A stretch of 64,000 bases of DNA, taken from Dactylorhiza incarnata (lineage: Eukaryota; Streptophyta; Magnoliopsida; Asparagales; Orchidaceae). The notes beneath the pieces are model-generated. The model did no database searches. It worked only from the letters and a program-made list of their open reading frames with translations, and was not told the origin of the DNA. Numbering within the stretch: the first letter of the stretch is position 1; every line of letters begins with the position of its first letter. This document shows, one piece after another, positions 1 through 11,910 of this stretch. The DNA lies in contig JAWHQI010000004.1 in the NCBI GenBank assembly GCA_033032865.1, positions 28,378,001 through 28,442,000 on the forward strand. The letters are read 5' to 3'. The translations under genes and the position numbers were made by a program.

Positions 1-867
1 CAAGGTTGGGCAAATCAACCATCTCGGTTGGAGCTGGAGAACTTACTTACTTCGCAAGAAAGTTTGGCAAGACAGATGGCGGGGACTTCTATCTCTGGGG
101 GAGATAGTGATGTGTTGTTCTCTTGGAAGAAGAAGAAGAAGAAGTGGAAGAAGAAGAAGCCGGGTTATGATGGACCCTCTACTTCAGGTCAGCAGGATAG
201 GGGTTATGCTCCTAAGTCTGATGGGAAGAAGAAAGGAGAGGGACCAAGGTGCTTTAGGTGCAATAAGACCGGCCACATAGAGAAGGATTGCCGGGTTAAT
301 CTTCAGTCGGGACATGTAGCAGAGAAGGAGAAGCCAAAGTTTGATGAAGCTGGATGGGGAGGAGCCTTTGCGGCTAATATGACGACGATGCCCATTAAGG
401 CCTTGGCTGCCATCAACTTGGAAGAGGATTGGATTGTTGATTCACGGTGTGGACATCATCTCACCGGGGATGAATCAAAGTTCTCTTCTTTGGCGCCTTA
501 CTCAGGTAACGATGCTATCATTACGGCTGATAATTCTGTTCATGCTGTCGAACAAGAAGGTGTTGTCTCTCTGAGCAGTGATAAGGGTCCACTCACCTTG
601 AGGAGTGTTTATCACGTGCCTGGTATGAAGAAGAATCTCTTCTCTGTGACCAATGCGGTCGATGCCGGTTATCACGTTCTGTTTGGCCCAACAGAAGTGA
701 TGTTTCTTAAAACTCAACCAGAGATAAGGGGAGATGTTATCCATGTTGGAAAGAGGGTGAATGACTTGTTCGTGTTATCGACAAGTACCTATGTTGATAA
801 GACGAAGACCAACGATAGCGCGGCTATTTGGCATGAAAGGTTGGGGCATGTTGGCATGGACAAATAG
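1..867 (+). pseudogene. Element A gag C-terminus and protease, broken
   Basis: The frame is open from base 1. It has a lysine-rich stretch (about 130-165), a CX2CX4HX4C zinc knuckle at 250-291 (CFRCNKTGHIEKDC) for RNA packaging, then the retroviral-type aspartic protease. The catalytic motif reads D-S-R-C at 439-450 where sister element C has D-S-G-C, so the glycine of the D-[ST]-G triad is lost and the protease is probably dead. The end carries the start of the pre-integrase domain (H..H of the HHCC finger). It stops at TAG 865-867, where element C has a leucine codon. Family placement is firm; inactivity is inferred. Confidence 0.85.
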
Positions 868-1761
868 AAGGCTATGGCGGTAAGGGGCCTTGTCAAGGGC
901 TTGCCTAGCTTGTCCTCTTTTGGAGACGGTCATGTTTGTGCTGGATGTCAGTTTGGTAAGTCTCATCGACTTCCATTTGATAAATCACAAACAAGACGCA
1001 AAGCGCCGTTGGAGTGCATTCACGGTGATTTGATGGGACCGACTGCCACACCAAGCCTTGGAGGCAATAGATATATGTTGGTGTTGATTGATGATTACAC
1101 CAGATATGTCTGGGTGTATTTTTTGAAAGAGAAGTCAGAAGCCTTTGCGAAGTTTGTGGAGTTCAAGGAGCTGGTGGAAGGTCGGTTAGGCCTGCGGGTG
1201 AAGAATTTGAGAACTGACAATGGTGGGGAGTTCACCTCTGGTGAGTTCTCAAGTTTTTGCAGGAAACACGGCGTTCGGAGAGAGCTCACTTGTGCCCATA
1301 CTCCACAGCAGAATGGCATTGCGGAGAGGAAGATCCGTCATCTGACGGAAACCTGCAAATGCTGGCTTTATGCCAAGATTATCCCAAAGTCTTTTTGGGC
1401 TGAGGGAATGTCTTGTGCGGCTTACATCATCAACAGAATGCCTCTAAGTCCTATCAACATGAAGACCCCTCACGAACTGATGTTCAAGGAGAAACCGAGT
1501 GTTGCACACCTTCGGGTGTTCGGGTCAACCTGTTATGTGCATATTCCTGATGCTCTTCGGACAAAGCTAGATGCTAAAGCAAGGAAGCTAGTCTTTGTTG
1601 GATATGATGAGCGGAAGAAAGGATGGAGGTGCATGGATCCTGAGACACGGAGATCAATGGTATCTCGGGATGTGGTGTTCGATGAAGTGACTTCGTATAA
1701 GGGGAGTTCAGGAGTTGAACTACCGGAGAGCAGGGTTGATGAAGCAGGGAATGCTGCGTGA
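868..1761 (+). pseudogene. Element A integrase
   Basis: The frame continues in register after the amber codon at 865-867. It holds the CxxC half of the zinc finger (HVCAGCQFGK), then the catalytic core: the first Asp in HGDLMGP, the second in LRTDNGGEF, and the Glu after PQQNG in IAERK, giving the D,D-35-E triad. Its job is to insert cDNA into the nuclear genome. The frame ends at TGA 1759-1761 in the variable linker before reverse transcriptase; element C remains readable further here. The core residues look intact, but the chain is separated from protease and reverse transcriptase by stops. Confidence 0.88.
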
Positions 1762-3566
1762 AGTCTTCAAGTGGAGTTGCCTATTTCACCAGGAGCTCCA
1801 GCTGTGTCAAGCTCTGAGATGGAGGCTTCAGGTTCTGGAAGCAGGGGGAGCGATGCTCCAAGTTCGTCTGGAAGAGGAGCTTGCACAGAAGAAGCAGTTG
1901 AGGAGGTGGTTAGTCAGGTGCAACCTCTTAGGAGGTGGTTAGTCAGGTGCAACCTCTTAGGAGGTCGAAGAGGACTATCAAGCCACCAGATCGATACACA
2001 GGAGGAAACATGGTGAGCTTCGTCTCATGTTTCTTCGCTGGTCCCTTGGATGAGAGGGAGCCGTCGAGCTTTGAGAAATCCAAAGGCGTGAAGCAGTGGG
2101 ATATTGCTATGCAAGAAGAGATGGATGCTCTCAAGAAGAATGAGACTTGGTCTCTAGTGCCCAGACCTAAGGGCATTACCCCTGTAACATGCAAATGGGT
2201 TTACAAGCTCAAGAAGAAAGCTGACGACACAATCGAGCGATACAAGGCTCGCCTTGTAGCTCGCGGATTCTCACAGCAGTATGGTGAAGATTATGATGAG
2301 ACGTTTAGTCCAGTGGAAAAGATGACTTCGGTCTGATTTGTTATTGCTTTGGCGGCATCTTGTGGATGGGAGATTTGGCAGCTTGATGTTAAGAATGCTT
2401 TCTTATACGGAGAGATTGACAAGGATATCTTCATGATCCAGCCGCCAGGTTTCATCTCGGAGGATCGTCCGGACTACGTCTGCAAACTGAAGAAGGCCTT
2501 ATATGGGTTGAAGCAAGCGCCTCGGGCGTGGTATGGAAAGATCACGAAGTATCTCTTATTCTGCGGGTTCTTTGCTTCAGACTCTGATTCCAGCTTGTTC
2601 ATCAAGAAGGAGGGGGCACTTCGGGTTATTGTGCTGCTGTATGTGGATGACATGATTGTCACCAGGAACTCGAAGGAGGCGGTAGCAAGGCTGAGAGCTG
2701 AGCTTGCTATCAGGTTCGAGATGAAGGATCTGGGGGAGCTTCACCATTTCCTTGGACTCGAGGTCCAGAGGCGGGAGTGCAGAGTGCTCATTTCTCAGGA
2801 AGGATATGCAGAGCGGATCATTCCTCTGGAACAGCATCATAAACTTCGAAAGGATGAGGGAAGAGTTCTATCTGATCCGTTGGTGTTCCGAGCTCTGGTT
2901 GGGAGCTTAATTTACTTGACCATCACGAGGCCTGATATTGCTTATGCAGTTGGCAAAGTGAGTCGGTACATGGCGGAGCCACGGAAGCCTCATCTTCTGG
3001 CGGCGAAAGGGATTTTGAAATATGTGAAGTCGACCTCTGATTTGGGTCTCCTGTTTAGGAGAGGGTCAAGCTTGGAGTTGCATGGATACATGGATGCGGA
3101 CTACGGGGGAGACATGGATGATCAGAGATCAACGTCTGGTTATGTCTTTATGACGTGCCCCACAACTATCTCTTGGTGCAGCAAAAAGCAGGACTCAGTG
3201 TCCGTATCTACCACAGAAGCGGAGTACAAGGCTTCGGCCTTGGCAGCTCAGGAAGCCGTTTGGCTTAGGAGGTTGGTGGAGGACATTCATGAGGAGGTTC
3301 GAGGTCCCACTATGCTACGCGGGGACAATGAGAGTGCTCTCAAGCTGGTTAATAATCCAGTTTGTCACGCGAGGACCAAGCATATTGAGATTGAGCACCA
3401 TTTCATTCGTGAAAAGATGTTGGGAGGATCTCTTATGGTCGAGCATGTTCAGAGTGCGGACAATGTCGTAGAAATCTTCACAAAGCCGCTGGCGAAGGGA
3501 CCGTTTACACGGTTGCGGAGTTTACTCGGGCTAGTCTCCACTTCCCACTTCAAGGGGGAGTGTTGA
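1762..3566 (+). pseudogene. Element A reverse transcriptase and RNase H
   Basis: After a Ser/Gly-rich linker, the copia reverse transcriptase runs from about 1990 (motif near WKWVYKLKKK to ETFSPVEKMTSV), is cut by TGA at 2334-2336 (arginine codon in relatives, CGA to TGA) and resumes to the YVDD active site at 2640-2651, which is intact. RNase H follows (DADYGG near 3095, TTEAEYKA, RGDNES). A 29-bp duplication in the linker shifts the frame, and residues just after the primer-grip region appear deleted relative to C. The final stop codon lies inside the 3' LTR, so coding overlaps the polypurine tract. Confidence 0.88.
1902..1959 (+). repeat. 29-bp tandem duplication in element A linker
   Basis: Two adjacent identical 29-bp units (1902-1930 and 1931-1959). 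As 29 is not a multiple of three, the duplication shifts the gag-pol frame between integrase and reverse transcriptase. Element C has a single copy at the matching place. Confidence 0.9.
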
Positions 3567-4746
3567 AATTTTGAAGTGAAGTGGAGGAGACTGGGCGGTT
3601 TGTTTTTGGGAGACTGCCATGACCGCACGGCTTGTTCTTGTGTTTATTCTGTCGGTCTGGCTCTGTTGGGTTGCTCTGGCGGACTGCTGGTTCTGCCGGT
3701 CTATTCCTTGTAGCTGAGGTCTGTTCCTGAGTTGTTCTGCTGGTTGGCCTGTCTTCCTTGTTGGAAGACCGGGCGGGTTATTCTTATATGACCGTCTATC
3801 CGGGCGGTCTGTCCTGGCGATCTGGCGACTTGTCTGAAGTCGGCCAGATGGTTCCTGGTTTGCTCCTGGTGGTCTAAGGAAGGAGTACCTTTGTGACCGC
3901 GCGGCTTGTGCGCGGTCTCGTGTTCGCGCGACCTGTGTCGATCTTGTCTGCTGATCTGCGTCTTGGTCGAATGATCGTCCAAGAGGTCTGATTGCGCGGT
4001 CTGCCTTATGTGACCGCTGGCGATCCGCGGGTGGTGATTGTATCTCTCCTATGCGGTGTCGACATCCGTCTACCCGCCTATAAATAGAGGTGCAGGGCCT
4101 GTCATTCCTAACAAGAACTGTAAGAACTGAGCCTGGGTTAATTCGTGCGGTCTCACTTTGAGGTCAGGCGGTCTCGTAAGCGAGCTGAATGTTTGTTGTG
4201 TTCGCAGGTTTGCGATCAGCAGGTTGCAGTCTTCTTCCTTGGTGATTCCTAGCGGCTTGAATAAACAGTTCGGCAGCGGTCTGTCTGCGAACTGGTTTAT
4301 GTTCGTTCTTGTGCTGTTCGCAGCGAGCTCAGCGATCAGGCGACCTTCAGCGGTTAGGCGATCTGAGTTGCGGTCTGGCGACAGCTTCAGTTCTTCGTTC
4401 CAATAAAGCTTCAGTTCGTGCGGTCTGAGGTGCGGTCTTGCAGTGCTGGAAATCTGTCCGGTTTCTGTTTGTGCAATCTCAGGTCAAGCCGGGCGACTTC
4501 TGGAGTCGAGCGGTCTGTGCGGTCTCAGCTTGTCTAGCCGCCAGATTTGTTTTGGTGTGTTTTGTTCTTCTCATCTCCGTGATTCTGATGAATCATGTCT
4601 CGCCATGTATACCTCGCACTATAAATGAAGTTTGTGTTTCAATAAAGTTTCTTGTGTTGCTGTGTGGCATTGTGGTTGTTTGGCTTTAACTCAGTTGATG
4701 CAACTCCTGCTTACTCCTAAACGATTCAAATCAAAAAAATTTAACA
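3561..4746 (+). repeat. 3' LTR of element A
   Basis: It starts TGTTGAAATTT directly after the polypurine tract CAAGGGGGAG (3551-3560) and ends AAATTTAACA, giving TG..CA ends matching the LTRs of element C. It contains many copies of GACCGC/GCGGTC half-sites before and after a TATA box at 4079. The stretch 4630-4746 is diverged from C, so the right end (4746) is less certain than the left. Confidence 0.75.
4079..4087 (+). promoter_or_regulatory. TATA box of element A LTR
   Basis: TATAAATAG at the place where both LTRs of element C have the same box (11567-11576 and 55020-55028, minus strand). It is preceded by GCGGTC-type palindromes in U3. The promoter role is inferred from position and conservation. 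Confidence 0.6.
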
Positions 4747-5855
4747 TGTACCTGAGCAGAGACTCAAAAAGAGGGATAGAGGTGGTGCTTACCAGATAGT
4801 ATGCGGATACCCTATGTGTTCTTAGGGGCGTACGTAAGGTCTAGGCTGGGAAATGTGTGACATAAGCCTAGTAGTGTACATGCCCGAACCACTGCCCTAT
4901 TTGACTCAATCGGGTACCTGAGTTGGCACACTCGAATAGAGGGAACTAACAAAAGGTCTGTACGTACAGAGTTGGGTGGGTGAGTTGCATCATTGCATTG
5001 CACATCATAACATAGCATCATTGCATAAACAAGACCTCATCGTATAAATTAGTATGGACTCTTTTATACGATGAGTTTACCTTAGAGCCAGATCCCTTAA
5101 ATTATAGGTTGTTATTGGCAATTCCATATGTTAAGGTTATTTTCGTAGCTGCTCTTCCTTATTACTATATCTGCTCCTTTTTGTACTGCTTTTATCTAAT
5201 GCTGATATACCATACTTTTGCTAGCTTAGAATCAGGTTCAATACTTGTTTAGTACATATGCCTTGCTAATTTTGCCACTTGTCACCTGCTTGTTTTTACC
5301 CCTTGTTGTCGTTCGCATCGTCCTTCCGCATGGTGCCTAGGAGTAGTGGGGGGAGGCGGCGACAAAACTGGCTTAGTCTTTATGAATAACGATTGGTTGT
5401 GACCGTAGGATTTCGAAGAGCTGGAGCAGCTGTACAACCAACAGGACGTGATGGAAAGACACGAGGAGTAGCTTCCACGCGAGCACCACCACTACTTAAT
5501 GACAGACTAATGAAAGTTCGATAGCTTCCACTTAGATGTACAGTGGGAGAGTTGTTTTACTTTATTCCAGACATGTACCGGGGTTAAGCCCTTACTCTCT
5601 TTCATTTATTGTACTCATTGTTGGACCTGTATTCTTTTGGATATATATATATATATATATATATATTTGTGTGATTGTGGACTTGGTTTATTTTACTTAG
5701 TTTTTCTTCTTATCTCTTGTTGGCATGTTTGATCGTTCTTGTTGGCAGGATCGACGTCTTGCGGAGGTGTTTAACTCGCGTGTTAGCGCACCATATGGAG
5801 GCGGTTCTGGGCATAAGATCCGGGAACTCTCCTGGTGCGGGAAAGGGATCTTACA
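4747..5855 (+). repeat. 3' part of a D-family LTR
   Basis: The stretch is similar to the last 1.1 kb of the D LTRs (43140-44301 and 50400-51560): the same path through the ATATAAATTAGTATG segment, an AT dinucleotide run (5642-5665), and the terminus GGGATCTTACA. No primer binding site follows 5855, so this is the right end of a 3' or solo LTR, not a 5' LTR. What follows is gag coding of element K, so this D-family copy inserted into K; the likely right target duplication is CATGT (5856-5860). Confidence 0.75.
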
Positions 5856-6027
5856 CATGTTGCCTCCACCCCAACTTCGGGGTCCTCGACTCTTCTCTTC
5901 TCGTAATCTCTTGTTTCCTGATCTTCGACTCACTCAGCTTTGTCAGCCTTTTTGCGAACTCTGGGTTGGCCGCTTCCCCTTCTATTTCCTCTACCGCCCT
6001 CTCCATCAACTCCTCGAAGGATGGGGG

Positions 6028-7287
6028 TGTTGGACATGTGTGTCACATCCCTTTGTTTGAGAATATCAAATCCCATATTGTATTTGATATTTCTTGTAGT
6101 GTGTTTATAGTGTGCAGGAACTATAGGTGCAATACTCCATAGGTAGAAGGCAGCATGGAATCAAACTTTCTGAATGGAGCACTACCGCCAGCGCTAGAGG
6201 TTAACGCAGGCGCTAGCGCTAACGCCAGGCGCTAGCTCAAGATCGTCTCAGCGGTTTTGTCTCAGCGGTTCCGTCTCAGCGGTTCCTTAACGCTACCGCC
6301 AGCGCTAGCGATACCGCAGGCTCTATCTCGAGTTCATGCACAGAGCCACGCCGCCGACGGTTTCACAACCGCTCCACACGAACGATACCGCATGCGCTAA
6401 GTACTACCGCAGGCGCTAGCTCTAAGGTCTATAAATTGAAGCCAACTTCGATCATTTTGATGATCCATCCCAGAGAGGTTGTTTGTGCCACAATTCCAGT
6501 GATGTTATGCTGCCGAAGATGGATCTCCCACAAAAAGCTTAAGGAGAATTCTGGAGGAGGACTATGTCACGCTACATCCGAAGGACGATCGCTTCGACCT
6601 CGCTTATATTACAACGATCCTTCATCTCCAACTTCAGAAGATCTCATATAGGGAGTTTTATTATGTTTTCATTTTTTTCATTCCATATTTTCTTTGTAAC
6701 CGTTTAGTTAATTCGCCTTGTGTTGGCGACTATGTCTGGGTAGGACTTAGGGGGAAATTCGCCTTGTGTTGGCGACTAGGTCTAGGTGATTAGATCTAGG
6801 GGGTGCTCGAGGCCATATCCGGGGAAGGATTGGCTAGAGCGGCTTGAGGCCTTATCCGGGGAAGGATAGGCTAAAGCCAACCGGTTCGTGGGGATACGAG
6901 TCGGTATATAAAAGGAAAAATTATTTACATATTTGTCGCCTCCAATTTCAAGTGATATTGAAATCAATTTTTGTAAACACCTTTTTCGTATAATATAATC
7001 ATGTCTCTATTTGTGTTTACTTGATTTCTCTCATTTGGCGCAATCTCTATTATTTTTGTGTTCTAAGTTTTCAATTCTAAATCTAAATTGTTTATTTCAA
7101 TCTCTTTCATCATAAAACAATTTAGTACTTATTTCTAAAATTGCAAATCATAAATTTTCTATTCATTTAGCTAAATTGTTATTTTACCTTCACATATTAT
7201 AAAACAATTTAGTATTTTCCTTAAAATTATAAAAGAATTTTTATTCCCTTATTCACCCCCCCTCTAAGGGCGCCGTAAGATCCAACA
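6028..7287 (+). mobile_element. SIRE-type solo LTR in element K
   Basis: The unit begins TGTTGGACATG and ends AGATCCAACA, with GGGGG on both sides (6023-6027 and 7288-7292). Deleting it rejoins the gag frame of K exactly. U3 holds GCGCTAGCG palindromes (about 6190-6420) and three GTCTCAGCGGTT copies (6244-6285); a TATA box is at 6430. The right end has the C-tract and CTCTAAG block seen in the other SIRE-type LTRs here. No internal region remains, so it is a solo LTR left by LTR-LTR recombination. Confidence 0.85.
6430..6437 (+). promoter_or_regulatory. TATA box of the solo SIRE-type LTR
   Basis: TATAAATT just downstream of the GCGCTAGCG array, the only good TATA match in U3. Its position relative to the motif array mirrors the other LTRs. 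Confidence 0.45.
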
Positions 7288-8167
7288 GGGGGGGCTTCTG
7301 CTTCAGGTTCATCTTGAAGAACCCCTCCTACAGCCCCACCATAAAGGCAAGCTGGAGGGTGAACTCGGGCACCTCCTGGATGAGTAGGACCTCCTCCTAG
7401 AATCGATCCATGTAGTGGGCCGGCAACTCCCCCGATCCCTGCTTGATCTTGAAGAACGCCTCAGCATCCTTCTTCCTCTTCTTCGAGGTCGAGAAGCGTA
7501 GCTGAAAGTTACAATGCAAATCCTCAAACACGTAGATCAACCCCACTGGGAGATGGTGAAACAACTCCCACGCCATCTCCTTCAAGGTGATGGCAAAAAG
7601 TCGGCATTTGAAAGCGTCCGACATAGGCCGAATGGATACTGTGTCCTCAAACCATTGCAGTTGTTGGATGGGATCATCCTTGTCGGTGTAGTAGACAATA
7701 TCCAGCTCTCTCAAAACCTTCTGGAACGGGCGCTGAAAGCACCAGCTCACAGAACGGGCTTCCCTTGCTCACCGTCCTCTCCTGCCCCACTCGCCCCACG
7801 AGTTCTCCCACCGGGCTCGTGCTCGCCGGGCTGGGGAACAACTCTCTCCCTGCCAGATCTTGCCTCGGCGCCTCGCTGACCTCCTCCTTGCCGGGCCTCT
7901 GCCCTGGGGTGTTCAATCCTACCCCGGCAACAGGACGACCTGGGCCACTAGGGTTGCGAACTTGCCTCGTGCCGCAGCGAAGGCAAGATTAATGATCTCG
8001 AGCACCTCCCTTCAAAAATCTGGCAGCATCCCTACTGTTGCTGGCGAGCCAGATGGTGGTGAACCGCCGCAGCCGGTATCTCGCTCATCCTCTCCAGCCA
8101 TATTACCTCCTTGGGAATTTCTTGTACTAGCTGCGGTCCACATTCATCACACCAAAAATATTGGAAC

Positions 8168-9086
8168 TGAGATTCGGCCCAACGAGGAGTTCAGAACCCT
8201 AAGAAGGGGCAGCTAACACTTATTGATCCCGCAGAGGAACCTGACTGAAGACTTAGAACTAAACACCGACCCTTGGCTGCAGCATGTAGGTCCCACCACA
8301 CACCTGGAAGATCTTAAAGTGTTTCCCCTCCTAAGCCAAAGCTGAAGTCAGGCACCTTGGGGAGCCCGAGGAGCTAACCAAAGATGTCCTAAGGAGGAAG
8401 AAGCCAACGATCTGGATCCTCTCGAAAGGTGCCCTTCAGAGTCTATATATAGTTTTTCTCTTCTGGTCTACAAATAGCGTAACTCCTCCTTTTGGTTTTG
8501 CTAAACGCACCCCAAACTGGTCTGCTAACAGCCAAACTCTGTTGTTCTTAAGGGCTATTGGCAGCCCACAAAGGGTATCTAGGTAAATTCACCTCTAGAC
8601 CCGCTGGGTGAGCGACGCATGAAGGCGCTGCTCGTCAGATTTCCCGTGAGCCGGGTTCGCGAGATCTTACTTTGTGAGTTGTCCGTGAAGGCACCACTCG
8701 CTAGACCCTTGGCCATTCGGGCGAGTGGGTTCCCCCCCCCCCCCCCCACTATTCGCCTGGTGTCCCATGCATCCAAAGCCTGGGTGGGCTAGTGCTTGAT
8801 GGAGAATGTGCTCCCCCCCGCCTCCACTGCCCCGAGCCGCATACGCAGAGCGGCGAGCCTCACTCACCTCGCCATTGCTAAATGCACCCCAAAGCGGCGA
8901 GTATACGCTCGCCTCGCCCTCGCACTATGCTCCTCATAAGGAGGTGAGTCTAACTCACCCCGCCTTTGCGACCCGCTCGTCGCGAGGTGGCGAACCCTTA
9001 CTCGCATCGCCTATGCCTTATTCTCAATTTTTCCCCTTTGGCGAACACGAGGTTGTACACCGACCGTCATGTTCTGGTACCAATCA
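8168..9086 (-). repeat. Probable 5' LTR of element K
   Basis: This lies upstream (minus sense) of the K gag start. It has a TATA-like TATATATAG at 8443-8451 and, upstream of it, an array built from GGCGAG/CTCGCC repeats (8580-9040), the layout seen in the other LTRs. A poly(C) run is at 8734-8747. Putative ends TGAGATTC and CAATCA are guesses and no second LTR is available for comparison. The primer binding site between this and gag is decayed. Confidence 0.4.
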
Positions 9087-9300
9087 TTGACTTTGCTTTT
9101 TAAGGAAAAGTGGCAAAGTTGTAATTTGCATCGATCACTCTTGATTCCACTATGTATGCATGCGATGTATATCTCTGAAAAGTTATGTAGATGAAGAACT
9201 GCATCCTCGCAACTAATCCCGCTAAATTGGCAATTTATAATTACAAATTCAATGAAGTCAATGGGAAGCTCAAAATGGTTATCAGCCTATTCATCTTATA
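9087..9300. other. Unassigned short stretch
   Basis: AT-rich sequence between the probable LTR of K and element B. I see no reading frame, terminal repeat or recognisable motif. It may be the flank into which B inserted. Confidence 0.3.
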
Positions 9301-10674
9301 TGATAGTTTATAGGGTAGTAGTCTAATTCAACTAGAGGGGGGGGGGGGGGGGGTGAACAAGTCTCTTTAAATTTACTTAAGTGCAGTTAGCAGTTAATGG
9401 ATAATAAACAAAAACTCAAGCAAAACACAGAAAGCACACAGATCTTTATAGTGGTTCCCCAAGACAGCGTGTTTATGGATAGTCCACTTTACCTCTACAC
9501 CTTTCTAACAATGTGTTAGACAAGGCAACCTCCTCCAAACTCAACTCCAAGAGCTTACAACTCATCTCCCACATGATCTCTCAGGTTTGCTCCAAACCTT
9601 ACCTCAGGCTAAACAGCCCTACCAACTCAGAGTGTTCCCACTCCTACAACTCAAAAATCTCCTTGATTTCCTACCTCAGTCCTATCAAGAAGCCCTACCT
9701 CAGATCTGCACAGAGATCCTACACTCAAGCTTTCAGCTCTACTTCTCAGGATCAACAACCCTACAAACACTCAGGCTCAACAGCCTTACTACTCAGGCTT
9801 ACCAGCCCTACAGCTCAGGAAAAATACCCTACTAACTCAGAACAATATTATTCCTACAAGGGTTATAAATTTAGCTTAAAACAGATAGACAACAATGATG
9901 TTTCCTTCAGCTTATTGTCTTCTATTGTTGATGCACAGTTGGTGCTGCCTTGAAGCAGGGCTGAATGGTAAATCTTCAGACCTTGCTCCTATCTTATCTT
10001 CCTCTTCAGCAGATGAGGAAAGATCACCTTTCTCTTCTATAATCAACCTGGAAGAGCTATCTTCTCTCATTGTATCTGCTAGATAGTTCAGGAAGCAGGA
10101 GGAAAGAACTTAAGGAAGTTGTCAATGAAACAGTGCAGTTTTTTTCTTTCCACTTTTCAGCACACTTTCTGAAATGCTCTAAGTTGTTCTTTTATACCTC
10201 TTCCATCTTCAATGGCTCTAAGGAGGGCCCTGACAAAGTATGGAGGTGGATAAAATATTGTATCTTGCTTTATGGCCACTTGCGCCAAAAGTAGATCCCG
10301 CCAATGCTGTCTTCAGATTTGAATCAATCTCAGCGATTGGGCTGAGACAATCTTCAGTATCAGCGGTTGAGCTGTCTTCGTCTCAGCGGATCCACTGAGA
10401 CAGATAGTCTTCTCACCAGATTCTGTCTAAATACAACTCAGCTAAGGCAGACCCCTTCTCAACGGCTCCTGGCCTCATCTTAGTGGTTCAGTTGAGATAG
10501 TGAGCTCGTCTCAGCAATTTTGGCAATAAACCACTGACTTTATCCCAATGATTGGAATAACTTAACCCTGCATAGTCATGATGCAAAATAGGGTTTATCA
10601 AATACAATATGTACTTAGTATTGTGAGTGATGCCTCTTCAAATTAAGGGAACATTGTGGGCAATATTCCCAACA
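9301..10674 (-). repeat. 3' LTR of element B
   Basis: The start TGATAGTTTATAGGG and end TATTCCCAACA match the ends of the G LTRs. A poly(G) tract (9338-9353) and a GTGAA block follow the left end as in G. TATA (minus) is at 10189-10196; upstream of it (10320-10520) are TCTCAGCGG motifs, one pair forming an inverted repeat around GGATCC (10380-10400). A purine tract (minus) of AAATAGGGGGTGATTG abuts its right end. Confidence 0.75.
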
Positions 10675-10832
10675 ATCACCCCCTATTTAAAGAAGACAGA
10701 ACATACACCAATGCTAAGATACATAACCATAAAAAGAACTTGTCATGACAATGTACTAAATAACATTCATGGTATCATAACATGTAAATGTTAATAGTAG
10801 TTTGGCATTATAGAAAATGTAAAGATAGATTA
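10675..10832 (-). other. 3' untranslated interior of B, left part
   Basis: This contains the polypurine tract (10677-10692, seen as CACCCCCTATTTAAAG on +) next to the LTR. It is AT-rich and non-coding. The sequence continues at 55370 once element C and one copy of GATTA are removed. Confidence 0.65.
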
Positions 10833-11910
10833 TGTTAAAAAACTTCAGAGAAGAATGGATCGAAGACAACAGCGGAAGACTTTAAATCAAATTCACAACA
10901 GTTAACCTGTGATAATGAAGGCAAGAGAATCTCAATTGACTACTATCTTATTACAATGTGTTGCATACATGGCGAAACATGATTTTTAAGAGAAAACATT
11001 GATGAGAACAAGCAACACAAGAATCAGGCGATCAGCAAACTGAGACCGCCCGAACTCAGCAAGATCGTCAACTTCTTTGAGACCGCGCAAACAAGATAGG
11101 TCGCCGACCTGATGAACTCTTAGACCGCTGAAAGCTCAGACTGCATAAACTGCTCATTATTGCAAGTGCTGAAACCAAAACTATTCGCACTTCTTGACCG
11201 CCCAGACCCCACAGTCTCAAGATCACAGAAGTATCCCGCAAACACTTAAAGAAGAACTGCTCACTGCTGCAAGACCACACTCAAGACCGCCTGACCACTT
11301 AAGGTTTTCTGATCAACTATGCCCGCTGCAAACAGATCCAAGAACCTCCAAACACAGATCGCCCAGACAGACCGCTGGCAAACTGGTTTATTCAAAGCTG
11401 GTAAACAAGGAAGAGTACTGACAGAGACCTGTTGGACGCTATCCTGCAAACACAACAAACCGATCAATAAACTTCAAACCGCGTGACCTCAAAAGTTGAT
11501 ACCGACACAATCAATCCACACTATGTTCTTACAGTTCTTTCATTACGAATGGCTACCCCTGCCCCTCTATTTATAGGCAAACTATTGGATGTCTTCACCG
11601 CCATAGAGGGATATGGTCACCTTCCTTAATGAAGCACGTGGTCCCTAGAACCAGACCGCGCGGTCACAATAGGACCTTTATTACACTTAAGCAACTGTCA
11701 ATTAAGACAACATGCTTATTCCAAACCGACAGACCGCCCGGTCTCTACCTGAACAGGAATACTTGAGCACAACTGGGAAACCAACATAGGCCGCCAACAC
11801 CAGAGATGCGCGATCTCAACAGCCAGGTTGCCACATGGAGCTTGCGCGGTCTCTGCGGTCTCCAAAATCAGACTGCCCGGAGAGTCCACTTCCAATTCAA
11901 AAATTTATCA
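10833..11910 (-). repeat. 3' LTR of element C
   Basis: On + it reads TGTTAAAAAACTTC to AATTTATCA; the partner at 54287 ends AATTTAACA, so this copy has one terminal change. It contains a TATA box (11567-11576) and repeated GACCGC/GCGGTC half-sites, including GACCGCGCGGTC at 11655-11666. The polypurine tract (minus) abuts at 11911-11923. Confidence 0.9.
11567..11576 (-). promoter_or_regulatory. TATA box of C 3' LTR
   Basis: CTATAAATAG on the minus strand, conserved in the partner LTR (about 55020-55029) and in A (4079). It lies downstream of the GACCGCGCGGTC palindromes. Confidence 0.6.

Larger units (their letters stand above)
1..4746 (+). mobile_element. Ty1/copia element A, 5' end outside window
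   Basis: The order is gag zinc knuckle, protease, integrase, reverse transcriptase, RNase H, polypurine tract and 3' LTR, which is the Ty1/copia order (integrase before reverse transcriptase). The window opens inside gag, so the 5' LTR and gag N-terminus are not seen. Protein and LTR resemble element C (10833-55364), so A and C are one family. It is followed by an LTR fragment of the D family (4747-5855), into which A seems to have inserted; the left target duplication lies outside, so this cannot be proved. At least four coding breaks make it non-autonomous. Confidence 0.9.
5856..8101 (-). pseudogene. Element K gag, split and frameshifted
   Basis: Read on the minus strand from a likely ATG at 8101. 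The N-terminal part (8101 to about 7920) has in-frame stops. A segment ending in SAPVPEGF (about 7916-7720) leads into the retrotransposon gag domain (7712-7397), with typical motifs DDPIQQLQWFED, LPVGLIYVFEDL and KDAEAFFKIKQ; a frameshift near 7712 separates them. After 7288 the frame is interrupted by a solo LTR with a GGGGG duplication and resumes at 6022 with a PSFEELMERAV motif, reading on to 5856. An amber codon sits in the FMVGL region (about 7340). This is a capsid-type protein that would form the particle; clearly dead. Confidence 0.72.
5856..9086 (-). mobile_element. Ty3/gypsy Tat-like element K, gag part
   Basis: Minus-strand Ty3-type gag remnant with a leader and probable 5' LTR on its right (about 8168-9086). 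Only gag remains; it is truncated on the left by a D-family LTR at 5855 and split by solo LTR 6028-7287. No protease or polymerase from this element is in the window. The right boundary is approximate. Confidence 0.6.

Noticed and set aside
5675..6142. 155-codon plus-strand frame as a host gene
   Set aside because: It crosses the D-LTR/K-gag/solo-LTR boundaries and is antisense to gag.
7309..7527. Arg/Ser-rich 72-codon frame
   Set aside because: Shadow frame of K gag on the same strand.
9513..9953. 146-codon frame in the B LTR
   Set aside because: Low-complexity Ser/Tyr repeats from an LTR tandem region (TCAGGCT units); no start context or homologue.
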